A stretch of DNA of 34,368 bases from Tissierellales bacterium (GTDB lineage: Bacteria > Bacillota > Clostridia > Tissierellales > JASKZW01), in contig JASLIL010000108.1 in assembly GCA_030152145.1 (NCBI GenBank), forward strand, positions 1 through 34,368. Reading direction: 5' to 3'. The position numbers were made by a program, and so were the translations under genes. Under the pieces are notes generated by a model, which worked only from the letters and a program-made list of their open reading frames with translations, had not been told where the DNA came from and did no database searches. This document shows positions 7,629 through 15,180 of this stretch, piece after piece. Each line of letters opens with the position of its first letter. Positions within the stretch are counted from its first letter, which is position 1.

Positions 7629-10600
7629 TTATTTATTGAAGTAGTCTATAGCAGCCTGGAAAATATTATCCATCTCTAAGTCAGCTACATTTTTGTAAAT
7701 TCCACTATCCAATCTATCTACACTAGCTATTCTACCAAGGACCTTTCCACAAGGACTGGCTATAGCTTCTAGTCCATAACTATCTCCTGTAAGACTTCTT
7801 TCAAACTGGCTTAAAATCTGACCATTATCCAAAAGTCTTCCTAAAACTTCCTCACTAACCACTATCCTAGCCTCTGAACTAGCTATAGGTAGTAATTCCA
7901 AGTCTCCCACCTTCTTATGCATAAACCAAGGGGAATTGTTGGATAAAACCCTAGCAGTCTCTAAGCTGGTTACATGATCTCCATGGAAGTTCTCAACTAT
8001 TGAAATCTCACTATTCCTATCAACTATCTTTCCAAATGGAAGCAAGCCAGATCTAACCAAGGCCTTCATACCCTCACCTATACCTAAAACAAGTCCATCC
8101 CTAGCCAATAAAGCCTCTACAGACTCCTTGATCTTAGTGTCCTCCAATACATTCTTAACAAGCTTTCCGCCTCCCTCTGGTTCATCACCTAGGATAGCAC
8201 CATCTGGGAAAGCCAATATATCTGTTCCATCTATTTTCTCAGCAAATTCCAGGTAGGATTTTTCTATAAGCTCTGGAGTCAGGGTCTTAAATACAAAGTA
8301 TTCCACTTGTCCACCAACCCTGCTAAACTTATCTCCCAGATCATACTCTCCAAATGTTCCTGTAAATATAGGAATTAGAACCTTAGGATCTGCTAGTTTC
8401 TTCTCTCTTCTATAGTAATCATAGGAAGCTTCCTCAAGCTTCTCAGTCTCAACTCTTTCAGTAACAGGGAATACCTCTTCTAAAACTCCCATATATTGAC
8501 CTAGTATTTCATCTAAGTCTATAGACTCATTTCCATAAACTATTTTTTCCTCCTCTATAGTCTTACCTAGAAGCCTGTAGTTAAGAGCTGAAAGATCTGC
8601 ATCTTCACTAACCTCTGCTATTATTGATCCATACTTAGCCGTAAATAGGTCTTCCCTTCCATCAAACTCAAAACCTACCTTATTACCTAGGGCCATCTCA
8701 GTAATAGTTCTGCTTATTCCACCATATTTTACAGAAGAACTACTAAATACCTGATCCTTATTAACCAAGTCCTTAAAGCCTAGGAAGTTGCTCTTAAGAG
8801 CTTCAAAATCTATCATTCCCATAGAGTCTATCTCTGATTCAAGGATTATAACCTTAGAACCTATAGTCTTAAACTCAGCTGAAACTATATTGTCAACCTT
8901 ATCATGGTTTACAGCAAAGGCTATAAGTGTAGGTGGTACATCTATATCTTCAAAAGTTCCTGACATACTGTCCTTACCACCAATACTTGGTAGGTCTAGT
9001 TTCTTGTCTGCAAGGAAAGCTCCTAGTAAGGCTGCAAATGGCTTGCCCCACTTTCTCTTGTCATCTCCCAGTCTTTCAAAATACTCTTGGAAGGAAAATC
9101 TAATTTTTCTGTAGTCACATCCTAGGGCAACGTTTTTTGTAACAGCCTCAATAACAGAGTAAAGACCACCATGGAAAGGACTTATCTGGCCTATCTTTGG
9201 ATCAAAACCATAGGTCATTATAGAACAATCATCAGTTTTTCCATTTAAGACAGGTAGTTTTGCCACCATACCCTCCTGACTAGTTAACTGGTAGCTACCT
9301 CCCATAGGCATTAGAACTGTTCCACTACCTACTGTTGAATCAAATTTCTCAACCAAACCCTTTTGACTAGCAACATTTAGGTCGCTAACATTAGAAAGCC
9401 AAGCCTCCCTTACATTTCCAAGACTTTCCTCTCCCTTGAAATATTCGAAATTTTCTGGACTTTCAACGATGATTTGGGCTTTTTTTCTAATTCCATTAGT
9501 GTCTAGGAATTCCCTATCTATTCTTACTATATCCTGGCCCTTAAAGTTTATTAGTAGAAGCTTTTCCTCTGTAACTTCTGCAACTACACTAGCTTCTAGA
9601 TCCTCTACTTGGCACTCCCATAAGAACTTGTCCAAATCATCACTATCTAAGACAACAGCCATTCTCTCCTGGGATTCTGAAAGAGCTATTTCCGTACCAC
9701 TCATGCCCTCATACTTAACTGGAACCCTGTCTAAGTCTATTTTTAAGCCGTCTGCCAGCTCACCTATGGCCACTGAAACTCCACCAGCACCAAAGTCATT
9801 GCACTTTTTAATCATCTTTGCAACATGGTCCTTCCTGAAAAGTCTTAGGATCTTTCTCTCCAAGGATGGATTTCCCTTTTGTACCTCTGCTCCACCATCC
9901 TTAACTGAATCCTCTGTATGGCCCTTTGAAGAACCTACAGCTCCACCAACACCATCTCTACCTGTTCTACCTCCAACTAAGACAATCTTATCTCCAGCTA
10001 CTGGACTCTCCCTCTTTACATTTTCCCTAGGAGCAGCTGCCACCAAAGCTCCAACTTCCATTCTCTTAGCAACATATCTATCATCATAAAGTTCCCTTAC
10101 ATAGCCTGTAGGAACTCCAATTTCATTACCATAGCTACTATAGCCCTTATAGGCTTCCCTTGTAATCTTTCTTTGAGGAAGCTTACCCTTTAAGGTCTCA
10201 TCAAAGGCCTGTCTAGGATCTGCAGCTCCAGTTATTCTCATAGCCTGATAAACATAGCTTCTACCGGAAAGCGGATCTCTTATAGCACCACCAAGACAAG
10301 TGGACGCCCCTCCAAAAGGTTCTATTTCTGTAGGGTGGTTGTGGGTTTCATTTTTAAACATTAGAAGCCACTTTTCCTCCCTGCCATCTACCTCTATATC
10401 TATTTCTATACTAGCTGCATTTATTTCCTCTGACTCCTCTAGGTCATCTAAAAGTCCCTTGGCCTTTAACTCCTTGGTATTTATAGTAGCCAGGTCCATC
10501 AAACAAATAGGCTTCTTCCTGGAAATAAAGTCCCTGCTCTCAAGATACTCCTTAAAAGCCCCTTCTATTAGATCCTTATATTTTCCATCTTCAAAGCTAA

Positions 10601-11300
10601 TATCTGTTAACTCTGTCATAAAAGTTGTATGTCTACAATGATCTGACCAATAGGTATCTATAAGCATCAACTCTGTTATAGACGGATCTCTCTTTACCTT
10701 CTTAAAGTACTCCTGACAGAACTCTAAGTCTTCAAGATCCAAACCCAGGCCTGAGTCTTCCTTAAACTTCATCATATCTTCACTAGTAAAATCTATAAAT
10801 CCATCTATCCATTCTGTTGTTTCATCTGTAGCCTCTTCCTCCCTATATGTAAAGTCCTCAAGGCCAATTTCCTTCATCTCCACAGGATTTATATAGTAGG
10901 ATTTTACTCTTTCAACTTCCGCTTTACTAAGGCCCTTAAGACCTATTATTCTTGAATTTTTTACCCCTATTCCATCCTTCTTAAGTCCAACTCTTATAAG
11001 GGACTCCAGTGAATCTTCCCTTTGATTAAACTGTCCCTTTACAAACTCAACCCTAAAGTAAGTTTCTCCCTCTCTCTCAACTAGAGAGTCTTCGTAGCAA
11101 TAGTCTACATTTTCATCAAAGAGAATTTCTTCCTTAATGTATTTATAGTCTTCCTCTGTTCCCTTTACTAAGTCATAGACATTTATAAATCTTAAGTCCT
11201 CTAGATCCACTCCCAAGTACTCTCTGAACTCTTTTAATAGTACATTCCTTGTTGCATTATACTGATTTTTCTTTTCTATCAAAATTCTCTTAAAATTCAA
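7629..11300 (-). CDS. purL: Single-chain FGAM synthase with apparently inactive glutaminase domain
   Basis: Converts FGAR to FGAM with ATP and an amino donor. The 1223-residue clostridial-type chain contains N-terminal PurS-like, two synthetase, and C-terminal class I GATase regions. The synthetase core is intact: DTYWSDHCRHTTF (215-227), FKNETHNHPTE (315-325), NDFGAGG (501-507) and SIGGKDSMSGT (772-782). In the GATase domain (about 971-1223) the nucleophile elbow GICNG reads GIGEG (1073-1077), so the catalytic Cys is Gly1075 (8076-8078). The catalytic HGEGR reads SSEAR, so the His is Ser1141 (7878-7880), while Glu1143 remains. NCEYD reads FGEYD. I infer ammonia as the nitrogen donor, with the domain kept for structure. 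The start is TTG at 11300 with AAGGAGGG six bases upstream. It is the first gene after the riboswitch leader. Confidence 0.95.
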   Translation of the reverse strand: MNFKRILIEKKNQYNATRNVLLKEFREYLGVDLEDLRFINVYDLVKGTEEDYKYIKEEILFDENVDYCYEDSLVEREGETYFRVEFVKGQFNQREDSLESLIRVGLKKDGIGVKNSRIIGLKGLSKAEVERVKSYYINPVEMKEIGLEDFTYREEEATDETTEWIDGFIDFTSEDMMKFKEDSGLGLDLEDLEFCQEYFKKVKRDPSITELMLIDTYWSDHCRHTTFMTELTDISFEDGKYKDLIEGAFKEYLESRDFISRKKPICLMDLATINTKELKAKGLLDDLEESEEINAASIEIDIEVDGREEKWLLMFKNETHNHPTEIEPFGGASTCLGGAIRDPLSGRSYVYQAMRITGAADPRQAFDETLKGKLPQRKITREAYKGYSSYGNEIGVPTGYVRELYDDRYVAKRMEVGALVAAAPRENVKRESPVAGDKIVLVGGRTGRDGVGGAVGSSKGHTEDSVKDGGAEVQKGNPSLERKILRLFRKDHVAKMIKKCNDFGAGGVSVAIGELADGLKIDLDRVPVKYEGMSGTEIALSESQERMAVVLDSDDLDKFLWECQVEDLEASVVAEVTEEKLLLINFKGQDIVRIDREFLDTNGIRKKAQIIVESPENFEYFKGEESLGNVREAWLSNVSDLNVASQKGLVEKFDSTVGSGTVLMPMGGSYQLTSQEGMVAKLPVLNGKTDDCSIMTYGFDPKIGQISPFHGGLYSVIEAVTKNVALGCDYRKIRFSFQEYFERLGDDKRKWGKPFAALLGAFLADKKLDLPSIGGKDSMSGTFEDIDVPPTLIAFAVNHDKVDNIVSAEFKTIGSKVIILESEIDSMGMIDFEALKSNFLGFKDLVNKDQVFSSSSVKYGGISRTITEMALGNKVGFEFDGREDLFTAKYGSIIAEVSEDADLSALNYRLLGKTIEEEKIVYGNESIDLDEILGQYMGVLEEVFPVTERVETEKLEEASYDYYRREKKLADPKVLIPIFTGTFGEYDLGDKFSRVGGQVEYFVFKTLTPELIEKSYLEFAEKIDGTDILAFPDGAILGDEPEGGGKLVKNVLEDTKIKESVEALLARDGLVLGIGEGMKALVRSGLLPFGKIVDRNSEISIVENFHGDHVTSLETARVLSNNSPWFMHKKVGDLELLPIASSEARIVVSEEVLGRLLDNGQILSQFERSLTGDSYGLEAIASPCGKVLGRIASVDRLDSGIYKNVADLEMDNIFQAAIDYFNK

Positions 11301-11324
11301 AATAGTCCCTCCTTATTATTAGAC

Positions 11325-11380
11325 AAAAGAATAAGCCCAGTCAGGTAGGCTAAAGCGAAACCTACCCGACTGGGCTTTTA
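11325..11380 (-). terminator. Riboswitch-controlled leader terminator before purL
   Basis: On the minus strand a long stem pairs 11361-11377 with 11333-11349 (AAGCCCAGTC then GGTAGG against their near-perfect complement). The loop is about 11 nt, and a T-rich tract follows. The 5' arm coincides with the last conserved part of the ykkC-type aptamer (the AAAAGCCC segment), so folding of aptamer and terminator should be mutually exclusive. It ends about 25 nt before the purL TTG. Confidence 0.85.
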
Positions 11381-11463
11381 TCCCTTCGGTGTAATACTAA
11401 ACTCCTTTAGTATCTGTACCGCTCGGTCTTAGAGCTAAGCTCCAGGTCCCTAGGTACACTTTC
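11361..11463 (-). promoter_or_regulatory. ykkC subtype-2 riboswitch aptamer, probably PRPP-sensing
   Basis: The minus strand shows the conserved ykkC-class blocks in order: GAAAGTGTACCTAGGGACC, then GACCGAGCGGTAC, then ACACCGAAGGGATAAAAGCCC. GTACC pairs with GGTAC and GTGT with ACAC to form the core helices. A side hairpin (GATACTAAA/TTTAGTATT) lies at about 11392-11413. ykkC subtypes sense guanidine, ppGpp or PRPP. Its position directly after a guanine aptamer and before a pur operon matches the described tandem guanine-PRPP arrangement, in which PRPP promotes antitermination. The ligand is inferred from context. Confidence 0.82.
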
Positions 11464-11534
11464 GCCCATAGTGTGGATAATTTACGGTTATCCAGTAGAA
11501 ACTCCTCAACCATATTTTGAGAATTATATGAGCT
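11464..11534 (-). promoter_or_regulatory. Guanine-class purine riboswitch aptamer
   Basis: On the minus strand P1 pairs GCTCAT with ATGGGC. P2 is TTCTCAA/TTGAGGA with an AATATGG-type loop, J2/3 is GTTTCTAC, and P3 is TGGATAA/TTATCCA with a CCGTAAA loop. J3/1 reads ACACTATG, with C at the specificity position before TATGGG, as in guanine-sensing (xpt-type) aptamers; adenine aptamers have U there. Guanine binding is expected to reduce pur expression. It is followed with no gap by the ykkC-type aptamer. Confidence 0.92.
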
Positions 11535-11557
11535 CATTCAGTTGTATTTTCAACCTA

Positions 11558-11586
11558 ATCATAACAATAGATTTTACATAAGTCAA
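11558..11586 (-). promoter_or_regulatory. Promoter of the pur operon
   Basis: On the minus strand TTGACT (11581-11586) and TATGAT (11558-11563) are separated by 17 nt, close to the housekeeping sigma consensus. Transcription would start near 11551, just upstream of the guanine aptamer, giving a leader of about 250 nt before purL. Confidence 0.8.
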
Positions 11587-11679
11587 TAAGATATTTTTAG
11601 ATAAATAAATATATAGTATGTCATATATAGTCTAAAGTATGTAATATACCCACTTCTCTCCAGTTTTCCTCCCCTATTA

Positions 11680-11711
11680 AAAATAAAAGAAGGCTAGCAA
11701 AAACTAGCCTC
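11680..11711 (-). terminator. Terminator after the hydrogenase gene
   Basis: On the minus strand AGGCTAG and CTAGCCT pair around a TTTTTG-type loop, followed by TCTTTTATTTTT. It begins a few bases after the hydrogenase stop codon at 11715 and separates it from the pur promoter. Confidence 0.8.
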
Positions 11712-11714
11712 CTA

Positions 11715-13211
11715 CTACTTATCCTTTAATAAAGGATTATCATAAACAGTTTCATAAGGAGATGCATCGGCAAATTTTTGAACCTCTCTCTTTGCCTTCT
11801 CTATAGGTAATAGGGTTCCTGCTCCGCCTACACATCCACCGGGACAGCCCATTCCCTCTAGCAGGTAGCCATTTAACTTGCCTGCCTTAGCCAGTAGTAG
11901 CATCTTCCTACACTCTGCTACTCCATTGGCATTGTGGGTCTTTATCTCTGCATCCTTATTATGTAACTCTGCACTTTTCTTTACGGCTGCTGATACTCCT
12001 GTAGCATATGCAAACTCCCTACCTGGCCTTGAAGCATCCTTAACCACCTGGTCTTCCTCTACCTCTGCTATATCAATATCTGCTGCTACAAACATAGCTG
12101 CCAGCTCTTCATATGTTATTACAAAGTCTACATAGGGCTTAACTTCTTCTTCCATAGCCTCTACTTTTTTAGAAACACAAGGTCCTATAAATATGATCTT
12201 TCCTTCAGGACTTCTCTCCCTAATAACCTTGGCAGTTTCCACCATAGGCGTACTAGAGCTAGAAACATATTCAAATAGCTCTGGACAGAACTTTTTAACA
12301 GTCAGGGTCCATGATGGACAACAGGATGTACCTAAAAATGGTTGCTTATCTGGAACCAGCTCATTAAATACTTCTGCCTCATGTTTAGCAGCCACATCTG
12401 CACCATAGGCCGCCTCTACAACCTCTGTAAAGCCCAACATCTTAAGGGCCTTTATAATTTTCTCGGGGCTGGCTAGTGGTCCAAACTGACCTACAAAAGA
12501 AGGGGCTATAATAGCGTGAACCCTTTCCTGCTTCTTTAAAACTCGCATAACCTGATAGATATTTGACTTATCAGTTATGGCAGCAAAAGGACAGCTTACT
12601 ATACACATTCCACAGCTTACACACTTATCATAATCTATCTTGGCCCTACCATTTTCATCAGAAACTATGGCATCAGCACCACAAGCCTCCTTACAAGGTC
12701 TAACCTGCTTTATTATGGCACTATAAGGGCAGGCCTGCTTGCACTTTCCACAATCCACACACTTATCCTGATCTATAATAGCTCCCTTTTCTCCCATAGA
12801 TATGGCATTTACTGGACAGACTACCATACAGGGATGGGCTATACACTTCCTGCAATTATCTGTAACCTTATGTTTTTTCTCCTTACAGGCCTCACAGGCA
12901 AAGGGAATAACATTTACCAAGGGCTCCTCTATTATACTATGACTTACTACAGCCCTATCTATTCCATCAGAAAGTCTCTTGTGTTCAGAGCTTCCATCTC
13001 TGTCTAAGCCCAGGGCCAACCTTGTCCTAGCTGCAACTATAGCTCTTTCATGAAAAACACTGCCCCTATACTTTGCAACCTCACCATCTATAACCCTATA
13101 GGGAATATCATCTACATCCTTAGGGTCCCTATCCTCCCATGCTACCTTAGCTAACTCCGCATAAACCTGTCTTCTTATGTAGGTTATTGGAGTATATAAT
13201 CCTCTTGTCAA
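11715..13211 (-). CDS. Monomeric [FeFe] hydrogenase, group B-like
   Basis: A 498-residue cytoplasmic iron-sulfur protein. A Cys-rich region at 106-132 is followed by ferredoxin-type clusters around C151-C161, C173/C177 and C197-C207. The H-cluster domain then shows all three signatures: TSCCPSW (295-301), GPCVSKK (343-349) and EGMGCPGGC (452-460). The N-terminal RRQVYAELAKVAW region and the L2 form GPCVSKK fit the group B (B1/B3) family rather than the classical Clostridium CpI type. It should interconvert protons and H2 using ferredoxin-level electrons; the physiological direction is not known for this group. The start is TTG at 13211, overlapping the TGA stop of the upstream gene by 4 nt, with GAGGTGATG as ribosome site. 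No maturation genes (hydE, hydF, hydG) are in the window. Confidence 0.93.
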   Translation of the reverse strand: MTRGLYTPITYIRRQVYAELAKVAWEDRDPKDVDDIPYRVIDGEVAKYRGSVFHERAIVAARTRLALGLDRDGSSEHKRLSDGIDRAVVSHSIIEEPLVNVIPFACEACKEKKHKVTDNCRKCIAHPCMVVCPVNAISMGEKGAIIDQDKCVDCGKCKQACPYSAIIKQVRPCKEACGADAIVSDENGRAKIDYDKCVSCGMCIVSCPFAAITDKSNIYQVMRVLKKQERVHAIIAPSFVGQFGPLASPEKIIKALKMLGFTEVVEAAYGADVAAKHEAEVFNELVPDKQPFLGTSCCPSWTLTVKKFCPELFEYVSSSSTPMVETAKVIRERSPEGKIIFIGPCVSKKVEAMEEEVKPYVDFVITYEELAAMFVAADIDIAEVEEDQVVKDASRPGREFAYATGVSAAVKKSAELHNKDAEIKTHNANGVAECRKMLLLAKAGKLNGYLLEGMGCPGGCVGGAGTLLPIEKAKREVQKFADASPYETVYDNPLLKDK

Positions 13212-13450
13212 CTTTTCATCACCTCTAATATCTCAGATATTATTTCTTCAGACTTTGCCTTCTCCCTAATCTCTCCATTAATAGATACTACTGGTGCACC
13301 ACCTCTTTCACAAGCCTTTAGGCACTTTACATTCTCAAGGTCAATTTCACCTGGATACTTTTTTTGTAGCTCTTCTATGTTGTCGTGTAGGTTTAAGTTA
13401 CCTAACATTGTACAGTGAGTACCCATACAAACCTTTACCTTAACAGTCAT
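13208..13450 (-). CDS. Thioredoxin-like [2Fe-2S] ferredoxin (NuoE/HydC-like)
   Basis: An 80-residue protein with four cysteines in the C-x4-C...C-x3-C spacing of NuoE-type thioredoxin-fold ferredoxins: C8, C13, C43 and C47, in CMGTHC and KCLKAC. A closing GAPVVSINGE strand is also typical. It corresponds to the C-terminal cluster domain of NuoE/HydC subunits without their N-terminal helical part. It overlaps the hydrogenase gene by 4 nt, so it is very likely its electron donor or acceptor. GGGGGAG precedes the ATG. Confidence 0.87.
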   Translation of the reverse strand: MTVKVKVCMGTHCTMLGNLNLHDNIEELQKKYPGEIDLENVKCLKACERGGAPVVSINGEIREKAKSEEIISEILEVMKS

Positions 13451-13774
13451 TTAAACTCCCCCTTAAATTCCTTTTAAAAAATATATTAAATAAAGATAGG
13501 CTCCTAGCCTAACTTTATCTAGAATTACTTAAACTTTTAATAATATTCTAAGTCAATTAGTTCTGGCACGTCTGATTCTTAACTTCAAATCTAAATACCA
13601 CTAAAGATATTATACCCTAATACTTCCAGTCTACTAGGTCCACTGGAAACTAGTATTTATTAAGCCTAATATCCCTACTATAATTTTAACAATTGTTAAT
13701 TTTAAATCAAGCTCTATCAAGACTTATAAGTAATTAAAATAATTAGATCTCTCTCTATAAAAAAATAGAGAAGA
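13451..13774 (-). promoter_or_regulatory. Intergenic region upstream of the hydrogenase operon
   Basis: This 324-bp stretch holds no convincing gene. On the minus strand a TATAAT lies at 13609-13614, but the -35 position is weak. A 7-bp inverted repeat TTCCAGT...ACTGGAA (13624-13648, 11-nt spacer) sits across that -35 position, and a 14-bp palindrome TTAACAATTGTTAA lies at 13686-13699. A TTGACT at about 13553-13558 has no good -10 partner. Regulatory roles are inferred only. Confidence 0.4.
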
Positions 13775-13789
13775 CTAATCTTCTCTATT
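13757..13789 (-). terminator. Terminator after the small membrane protein gene
   Basis: On the minus strand AATAGAGAAGA pairs perfectly with TCTTCTCTATT across a TTAG loop, followed by TTTTTATAG. It overlaps the stop codon region of the gene ending at 13775. Confidence 0.85.
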
Positions 13790-14008
13790 CTTTAATCCCT
13801 CTATTAATTCTCTTCCTGAAAATATAGCTACTAAAGCTAAAAATCCTAACCTTACAAAGCCTGTCCTATACCATAATTCTCCCAGGCTATCCAGTGATAT
13901 ATTATATTTTCTAATTAGTGAATTTGAATCTGCATACATCAATCCTGATACTATCATTGAAAATACACTTATTAAAAATATATTTAAAGTAAGATCTTCT
14001 TTTTCCAT
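13775..14008 (-). CDS. Small two-helix membrane protein, unknown function
   Basis: A 77-residue protein I do not recognise. Two hydrophobic stretches are visible, about residues 9-27 (NIFLISVFSMIVSGLMYAD) and 51-66 (VRLGFLALVAIFSGREL), joined by a polar loop with SLGELWYRTG. A charged tail, GLKNRED, follows. A good ribosome site (GGTAGGAGATATT) precedes the ATG. An extended -10 promoter and its own terminator show it is a single-gene unit. It is convergent with nothing and divergent from the radical SAM gene. The clean signals support a real gene. Confidence 0.7.
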   Translation of the reverse strand: MEKEDLTLNIFLISVFSMIVSGLMYADSNSLIRKYNISLDSLGELWYRTGFVRLGFLALVAIFSGRELIEGLKNRED

Positions 14009-14034
14009 AATATCTCCTACCTTTCAACTCTTTA

Positions 14035-14043
14035 ATTATAGCA
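14035..14043 (-). promoter_or_regulatory. Extended -10 promoter for the small membrane protein
   Basis: On the minus strand TGCTATAAT is a full extended -10 element, about 30 nt upstream of the start codon at 14008. The -35 region is poor, which is tolerated with an extended -10. Confidence 0.5.
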
Positions 14044-14110
14044 CACTAACTTTTTAAAAACTATATAGCTTTTTGATATCCAATTTTACTAAATCTAAAC
14101 CCAACTAGTA

Positions 14111-14116
14111 TATAAT
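14111..14116 (+). promoter_or_regulatory. Possible -10 element for the radical SAM gene
   Basis: A perfect TATAAT lies 48 nt before the start at 14164. No clear -35 is seen 16-18 nt upstream (only TTTACT at 20 nt), so this is tentative. Confidence 0.35.
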
Positions 14117-14163
14117 ATTACTAGAAACCTATCTTAAATAGACCTATGCTAGGAGGACTTAAA

Positions 14164-15117
14164 ATGTCAGATTTAATTTCCAAAATCAGAGACTACAAGG
14201 ATCAAGTATATGGCCCCTATGGGAATTATCTATATGTTCCTATGACTGAGGCCAGAAGTCTATATATACCAGTAACCATAGGCTGCTCCTATGGAAGCTG
14301 TCTTTTCTGTGATCTAAACCATGGACTGGACTTTAAGTTTTTGGGCCTAGACCTAATAGAGGAGAATTTAAAGAAGCTAAGCTTTATCCATAGTAGAGGT
14401 AAGAGAAGGGTTAAAAAGGCTGTCTTGGTAGCTGGCAATCCCCTTGTACTGGAAACAAGTTTACTAGTTGAAATTGCTGGTTTGATAAAGAAATACTTTC
14501 CAGATATAAAGTACATAAGTAGCTTTGCCAGGGCTGATGATATTTTAAGAAAATCCAAAGATGAACTTAGAATTCTAAGAGACCTTGGCTTTGACAGGAT
14601 CTCTCTCGGTCTAGAATCAGCCTCAAACAAAGTCTTAAAGTTTCAAAACAAGGGCCTAAGTGCTGAAGAAAACCTAGAGGCCCTAAGGCTACTGGATGAG
14701 TTAGGTATTTCATATTCCCTCTATATAATGCTGGGCCTAGGGTCAAAGGCTCTTTCTAGGGAGCACATAGAGAAAACTGCTGATTTTTTAAACCTTGTCA
14801 ATCCCTTTGAAATTATAGTGGTCAATTTAGTTCTCTTTAAGGATGCCCCTCTTTTAGATCTAGTTAAAAGTAAGGAATTTAAAAGACTAAGACCTATGGA
14901 TATTTTAAGGGAGGAATACAAGCTATTGAAGGACCTAGATCCTAGAGATATAATCTTTAATGCCAGTCATAAAACCAATCACCTGGCTCTTAAGGGCAAC
15001 TTAAAATACCATAAAAACCAGATGCTAAAAGCCCTTGAAGAAAAAATGGATAAACTTGAAAGCCAAGACCTGTCTGAGCTTGAACACTATCGTTGGAGAG
15101 ATTGGTCCAGGGAGTGA
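14164..15117 (+). CDS. Radical SAM protein of unknown substrate
   Basis: The start is set at 14164 because AGGAGG lies at 14150-14155. An in-frame ATG at 14146 would place that ribosome site inside the gene. The resulting protein has 317 residues. The iron-sulfur motif is C41-x4-C46-x2-C49 (GCSYGSCLFCDL), as in the GCSxxxCxFC radical SAM families. A typical SAM-barrel continuation follows: VLVAGNPL (about 90), SSFARADDIL and ISLGLESASNKVLKF (about 150). No B12-binding, TRAM or SPASM domain is visible, and the C-terminal end is charged. The substrate cannot be told from sequence, and the neighbours do not help. It appears to be a single-gene unit. Confidence 0.82.
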   Translation: MSDLISKIRDYKDQVYGPYGNYLYVPMTEARSLYIPVTIGCSYGSCLFCDLNHGLDFKFLGLDLIEENLKKLSFIHSRGKRRVKKAVLVAGNPLVLETSLLVEIAGLIKKYFPDIKYISSFARADDILRKSKDELRILRDLGFDRISLGLESASNKVLKFQNKGLSAEENLEALRLLDELGISYSLYIMLGLGSKALSREHIEKTADFLNLVNPFEIIVVNLVLFKDAPLLDLVKSKEFKRLRPMDILREEYKLLKDLDPRDIIFNASHKTNHLALKGNLKYHKNQMLKALEEKMDKLESQDLSELEHYRWRDWSRE

Positions 15118-15151
15118 TTGTTAATTTTTAAATATCTTGGGTATATATAAT
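15118..15151 (+). promoter_or_regulatory. Promoter for the 23-residue-repeat protein
   Basis: TTGTTA (15118-15123) is followed after 18 nt by TATATA (15142-15147), overlapping a TATAAT at 15146-15151. The -35 overlaps the end of the radical SAM gene. AGGAGGGGGAG then precedes the ATG at 15181. Confidence 0.5.
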
Positions 15152-15180
15152 GATAAGACAAGTAGATAGGAGGGGGAGAA

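Noticed and set aside
9436..10089. Long plus-strand open frame (217 codons) inside purL
   Set aside because: It is antisense to a highly conserved part of PurL, resembles no protein I know, and has a low-complexity Ser/Pro-rich composition typical of a shadow frame.
13686..13699. TTAACAATTGTTAA considered as a Rex redox-regulator site
   Set aside because: The half-sites are in the opposite order to the TTGTTAA-N4-TTAACAA form I know for clostridial Rex, so I keep it only as an unexplained palindrome.
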